Shown here in pieces: positions 61,492 through 64,000 of a stretch of 64,000 nt of DNA. A program made the position numbers and the translations under genes. The DNA is from PHAA01 sp034927445 (lineage in GTDB: Bacteria; Bacillota; Syntrophomonadia; Syntrophomonadales; Syntrophomonadaceae), in the NCBI GenBank assembly GCA_034927445.1, contig JAYFPZ010000009.1, positions 1 to 64,000 of the forward strand. Reading direction: 5' to 3'. The notes beneath the pieces were generated by a model. It saw only the letters and a program-made list of their open reading frames with translations. It made no database searches and was not told where the DNA came from. The first letter of the stretch is position 1. Each line of letters opens with the position of its first letter.

Positions 61492-62217
61492 TCAGCGAGC
61501 GGCCTTGAGTGCCTCCGGCAAGGTGATCCGGCCCTCATAAAGGGATTTGCCGATGATGGCGCCGCTTACCCCCAGTTTCTCCAATTGCTTTAATGATTTA
61601 ACATTATCTATGGTGGAGACTCCGCCCGAAGCAATTATTTTCAGTCTGGTATTGCGCGCCATTTTTTCTATGGCAGGAAGGTTGGGGCCCTGCAGCAGTC
61701 CGTCCCGGGAAATATCGGTATAGACCGCCGTTTCAACCCCCATCTTACGCATGATCTTGCCAAACTCCAAGGCCGGCATGGCTGATTCCTGCACCCAGCC
61801 GTCAATGGCGACCATACCGTTGCGGGCGTCGATCCCCAGCACGATCTTTTGGGGGCCGTAGTGTTTTAAAAGTTCTTCCATGAAAGCGGCGTTTTCCACG
61901 GCCCGGGTGCCGATTATGACCCGGCTGGCGCCGATAGCCAGAAGCCGCTCCACATCCCCCCGGGTACGCAGTCCTCCCCCCACCTGGAAGGGGATTGTAA
62001 TTGACAGGGCTATTTCGGTTATAGCCTTAAGGTTGCGGGGACCGCCCTCAAAAGCTCCGTCAAGATCCACCACATGCAGATGTTGGGCTCCCTGCTTCTG
62101 AAAGGCCCGGGCTATCTGGCCGGGAGTATCCGAATATATGGTTTTGTCTTCCTTTTTACCCTGTACCAGGCGCACACACTGGCCGTCTTTCAAATCAATA
62201 GCCGGATAAATTACCAT
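61492..62217 (-). CDS. hisA: Phosphoribosylformimino-5-aminoimidazole carboxamide ribotide isomerase
   Basis: The 241-residue TIM barrel has YPAIDLKDGQCVRLVQG (catalytic Asp 8), GGGLRTRGDVE, LGIDARNGMVAIDGW, and YTDISRDGLLQGPN (second catalytic Asp). It performs the fourth step of histidine synthesis. The start overlaps the hisH stop by one base (TAATG). Confidence 0.97.
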   Translation of the reverse strand: MVIYPAIDLKDGQCVRLVQGKKEDKTIYSDTPGQIARAFQKQGAQHLHVVDLDGAFEGGPRNLKAITEIALSITIPFQVGGGLRTRGDVERLLAIGASRVIIGTRAVENAAFMEELLKHYGPQKIVLGIDARNGMVAIDGWVQESAMPALEFGKIMRKMGVETAVYTDISRDGLLQGPNLPAIEKMARNTRLKIIASGGVSTIDNVKSLKQLEKLGVSGAIIGKSLYEGRITLPEALKAAR

Positions 62218-62825
62218 TATGACATCTCCCCAAAGTTCCTCAGTATTTTTAAGCCCAATTCGCTCGATTTCTCAGGGTGAAATTGAGTGGCAAAAATCCG
62301 TCCCTGCTCCAGGGCGGAGACGAAATTCACCCCGTACTCAGTACGGGCGGCTGCTACCGCCTCATCCGCGGGTACTACATAATAGGAATGGACAAAATAA
62401 AAATAACTGCCATTGGGAATTCCCGCCAGCAACTTGCTGGCAGGATTTATGGCAATGCTGTTCCAGCCTATCTGGGGTACTTTAAATTTGCCGGGCAGGC
62501 AAAACTTCTCCACCCGCCCCGGGATAATATCCAGTCCCTGGTGTACGCCATTTTCATCACTCTCAGTAAAAAGCAGCTGCATTCCCAGGCAAATCCCGAG
62601 GAACGGCTTCTCCTGCCTGACGACCTCCCTAATCACCTGATCAATGCCCAGACTCCGAATATTGCCGATGGCATCGGCAAAAGCCCCTACTCCGGGTAAA
62701 ATCACCTTTTCCGCCTGGAGGATAACCTCGGGGGCAGAGGTAATCATGGCTTCATAACCAAGCTTCAGCAGGGCGTTTTTCACGCTGCCCAGATTGCCCA
62801 TTCCATAATCAATGATTGCGATCAA
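62217..62825 (-). CDS. hisH: Imidazole glycerol phosphate synthase glutaminase subunit
   Basis: TTG 62825 (MIAIIDYGMGNLGSVKNAL) is the likely start: GGGAGG lies 8 nt upstream and family members begin at this point, while the longer frame overlaps hisB. The 202-residue class I glutamine amidotransferase has the nucleophile Cys in FLGICLGMQLLF, and His and Glu in ATQFHPEKSS. It supplies ammonia to HisF. Confidence 0.96.
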   Translation of the reverse strand: MIAIIDYGMGNLGSVKNALLKLGYEAMITSAPEVILQAEKVILPGVGAFADAIGNIRSLGIDQVIREVVRQEKPFLGICLGMQLLFTESDENGVHQGLDIIPGRVEKFCLPGKFKVPQIGWNSIAINPASKLLAGIPNGSYFYFVHSYYVVPADEAVAAARTEYGVNFVSALEQGRIFATQFHPEKSSELGLKILRNFGEMS

Positions 62826-62838
62826 AGTCTGCGCCTCC

Positions 62839-63435
62839 CTATAGTTTGCCTTTGGAAGACCATACCCCTTCAATATCAGGTTCGATGCTCACCGCCGCCC
62901 GAAAGGCCCGGGCAAAAGCCTTAAAAACCGCTTCGATAATATGATGGGAATTTTCTCCTCTTAATAAATCAATGTGAATAGTCATTCCCGCATGACCGGC
63001 CAGAGCCTGGAAAAATTCTTTTACATTTTCAGTAGTCAGAACCCCTAATTTCTCAGCCGGAATACTGACCTCGTATACCAGATAAGGCCGGTTGGATAAA
63101 TCGATGACTACCCGGGCCAGGGCTTCATCCATGGGCACCGTGGCTTCTCCGTAACGATTGATGCCGCTTTTCTCACCTGCTGCCATTTTAATGGCCTCAC
63201 CCAGACAAATTCCTATATCTTCGACGGTATGGTGGTCGTCAACTTCCATATCACCCCGGGCCGCCAGCTTAAGGTTGCACAAACTGTGCACTGAAAATAA
63301 AGTAAGCATATGACTGAGAAAGGTTATCTCCGTATCAATCTGGTGAAGACCATTGCCATCCAGATCCAGCTCTACGAAAATCTCGGTTTCCCTGGTTTTT
63401 CTTTTAATCTCACCGATTCTTTTCAAATCTGCCAT
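62839..63435 (-). CDS. hisB: Imidazoleglycerol-phosphate dehydratase
   Basis: ATG 63435 (MADLKRIGEIKRKTRETEI) has AAGGAGAG upstream and is preferred over the in-frame start at 63471, which overlaps hisD. The 198-residue enzyme has duplicated metal motifs, DDHHTVEDIGICLG and HHIIEAVFKAFARA. It dehydrates IGP in histidine biosynthesis. It is monofunctional, with no phosphatase domain. Confidence 0.96.
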   Translation of the reverse strand: MADLKRIGEIKRKTRETEIFVELDLDGNGLHQIDTEITFLSHMLTLFSVHSLCNLKLAARGDMEVDDHHTVEDIGICLGEAIKMAAGEKSGINRYGEATVPMDEALARVVIDLSNRPYLVYEVSIPAEKLGVLTTENVKEFFQALAGHAGMTIHIDLLRGENSHHIIEAVFKAFARAFRAAVSIEPDIEGVWSSKGKL

Positions 63436-63436
63436 G

Positions 63437-64000
63437 CTAACTCTCCTTTCTGACCTGCAAACAATTGGCATGCGCGGTTAATCCTTCGACCTCAGCCAGT
63501 TTAATTATATCACCGGCATCCTCTTTCATACTCAGGGGAGAATAATAAATAATACTGGAAGCTTTCATAAATGTATCAACGGTTACCGGGGAGTAAAACT
63601 TGGCGGTTCCTCCGGTGGGCAGAATGTGATTGGGCCCGGCCAGGTAATCGCCAACCGGTTCGGGGGTGTAGCGGCCCATAAATATTGCCCCGGCATTGCG
63701 TATTTTGCTCAGTATCTCAAAGGGCTTCTCCACCATTAATTCCAGATGTTCCGGTGCCACCTGGTTAACCACGCTGCAGGCTTCATGCAAATCCTTGACC
63801 AGGATGAGCGCGCCATAATCCTGCAGTGATTTTTCAATAATCTCACGGCGGGACAAATTTATTATTTGCCGCTCTATTTCCATCTCCACCGCATCCAACA
63901 GACCGGGATCATCAGTTACCAAAATACTGCGGGCCAGTACATCGTGCTCCGCCTGGGACATCATATCTGCCGCCAAATAAACCGGATTGGCATGGCGGTC
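63437..64000 (-). CDS. hisD: Histidinol dehydrogenase (5' end beyond the window)
   Basis: The C-terminal ~188 codons are present; the frame is open through base 64000 (DRHANPVYLAADMMSQAEHDV). Signatures are AEHDVLARSILVT, VAPEHLELM, GPNHILPTGGTAKFYSPVTV with zinc and substrate residues, and TAHANCLQVR near the end. It oxidises histidinol to histidine. It ends 1 nt before the hisB start, heading the visible his operon hisD-hisB-hisH-hisA-hisF-hisIE. Confidence 0.96.
   Translation of the reverse strand, partial: DRHANPVYLAADMMSQAEHDVLARSILVTDDPGLLDAVEMEIERQIINLSRREIIEKSLQDYGALILVKDLHEACSVVNQVAPEHLELMVEKPFEILSKIRNAGAIFMGRYTPEPVGDYLAGPNHILPTGGTAKFYSPVTVDTFMKASSIIYYSPLSMKEDAGDIIKLAEVEGLTAHANCLQVRKES

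Overview
The window looks like a chromosomal segment of an anaerobic Clostridia (Firmicutes), probably a syntrophic or acetogen-like lineage near Syntrophomonadales or Desulfotomaculales. That placement is inferred from gene content: Hdr/Mvh-type electron-bifurcation genes, a Re-citrate-synthase-like operon, a GPR1/FUN34/YaaH acetate carrier, 2-hydroxyacyl-CoA dehydratase activases, SdaAA/SdaAB serine dehydratase, gatCAB, and dispersed GGGGACGGT palindromes. No rRNA, tRNA, CRISPR array or complete insertion sequence was recognised. The species cannot be named from the sequence alone.

Region by region. 1-4.9 kb (minus): hdrC-hdrB-hdrA-mvhD plus an FrhB-like iron-sulfur protein cut by the left edge. 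hdrA is one gene read through an in-frame UGA, probably selenocysteine, with a SECIS-like hairpin just downstream. 5.2-8.3 kb: a small HAD protein, a membrane protein, a YiiX-like papain-fold protein and a PdaA-like deacetylase. 8.4-13.5 kb (plus): a tight four-gene operon of unrecognised proteins whose last member is a degenerate Hsp70/DnaK-like protein. 13.6-18 kb: acetate carrier with a CRP-like site upstream, a stalk-domain glucosaminidase and a hybrid histidine kinase. 18-22.5 kb (minus): NifV/Re-citrate-synthase-like, aconitase-like LeuC/LeuD and isocitrate dehydrogenase, a likely acetyl-CoA to 2-oxoglutarate route. 22.5-26.7 kb: gatCAB and a DUF554 protein.

27-35 kb (minus) is an unusual island. 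It holds two SsuC-type permeases, an activase fused to a dehydratase subunit, a second dehydratase subunit, an NMT1/SsuA-type lipoprotein and a stand-alone activase. Decayed copies of the same genes lie between them, and the permeases and the lipoprotein share a duplicated promoter/leader/terminator. No ABC ATPase is encoded there. 35-46 kb: HAD phosphatase, cupin, SGNH hydrolase, two topoisomerase III genes, a NYN/LOTUS protein, an M20 hydrolase and purB.

46.1-50.2 kb (minus) is a discordant GC-rich block. It holds an SLH/FecR/Ig-like surface protein and a LuxR-type regulator, both frameshifted, and it joins a truncated sugar-phosphate-isomerase-like gene at about 46,128. 50.4-54.1 kb (plus): threonine aldolase, serine dehydratase, VanW protein. 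54.1-59.2 kb (minus): DUF881 protein, ligA (probably with an ATT start) and pcrA. 59.4-64 kb: a ferritin-like protein, then his genes (hisD-B-H-A-F-IE, minus) running off the right edge.
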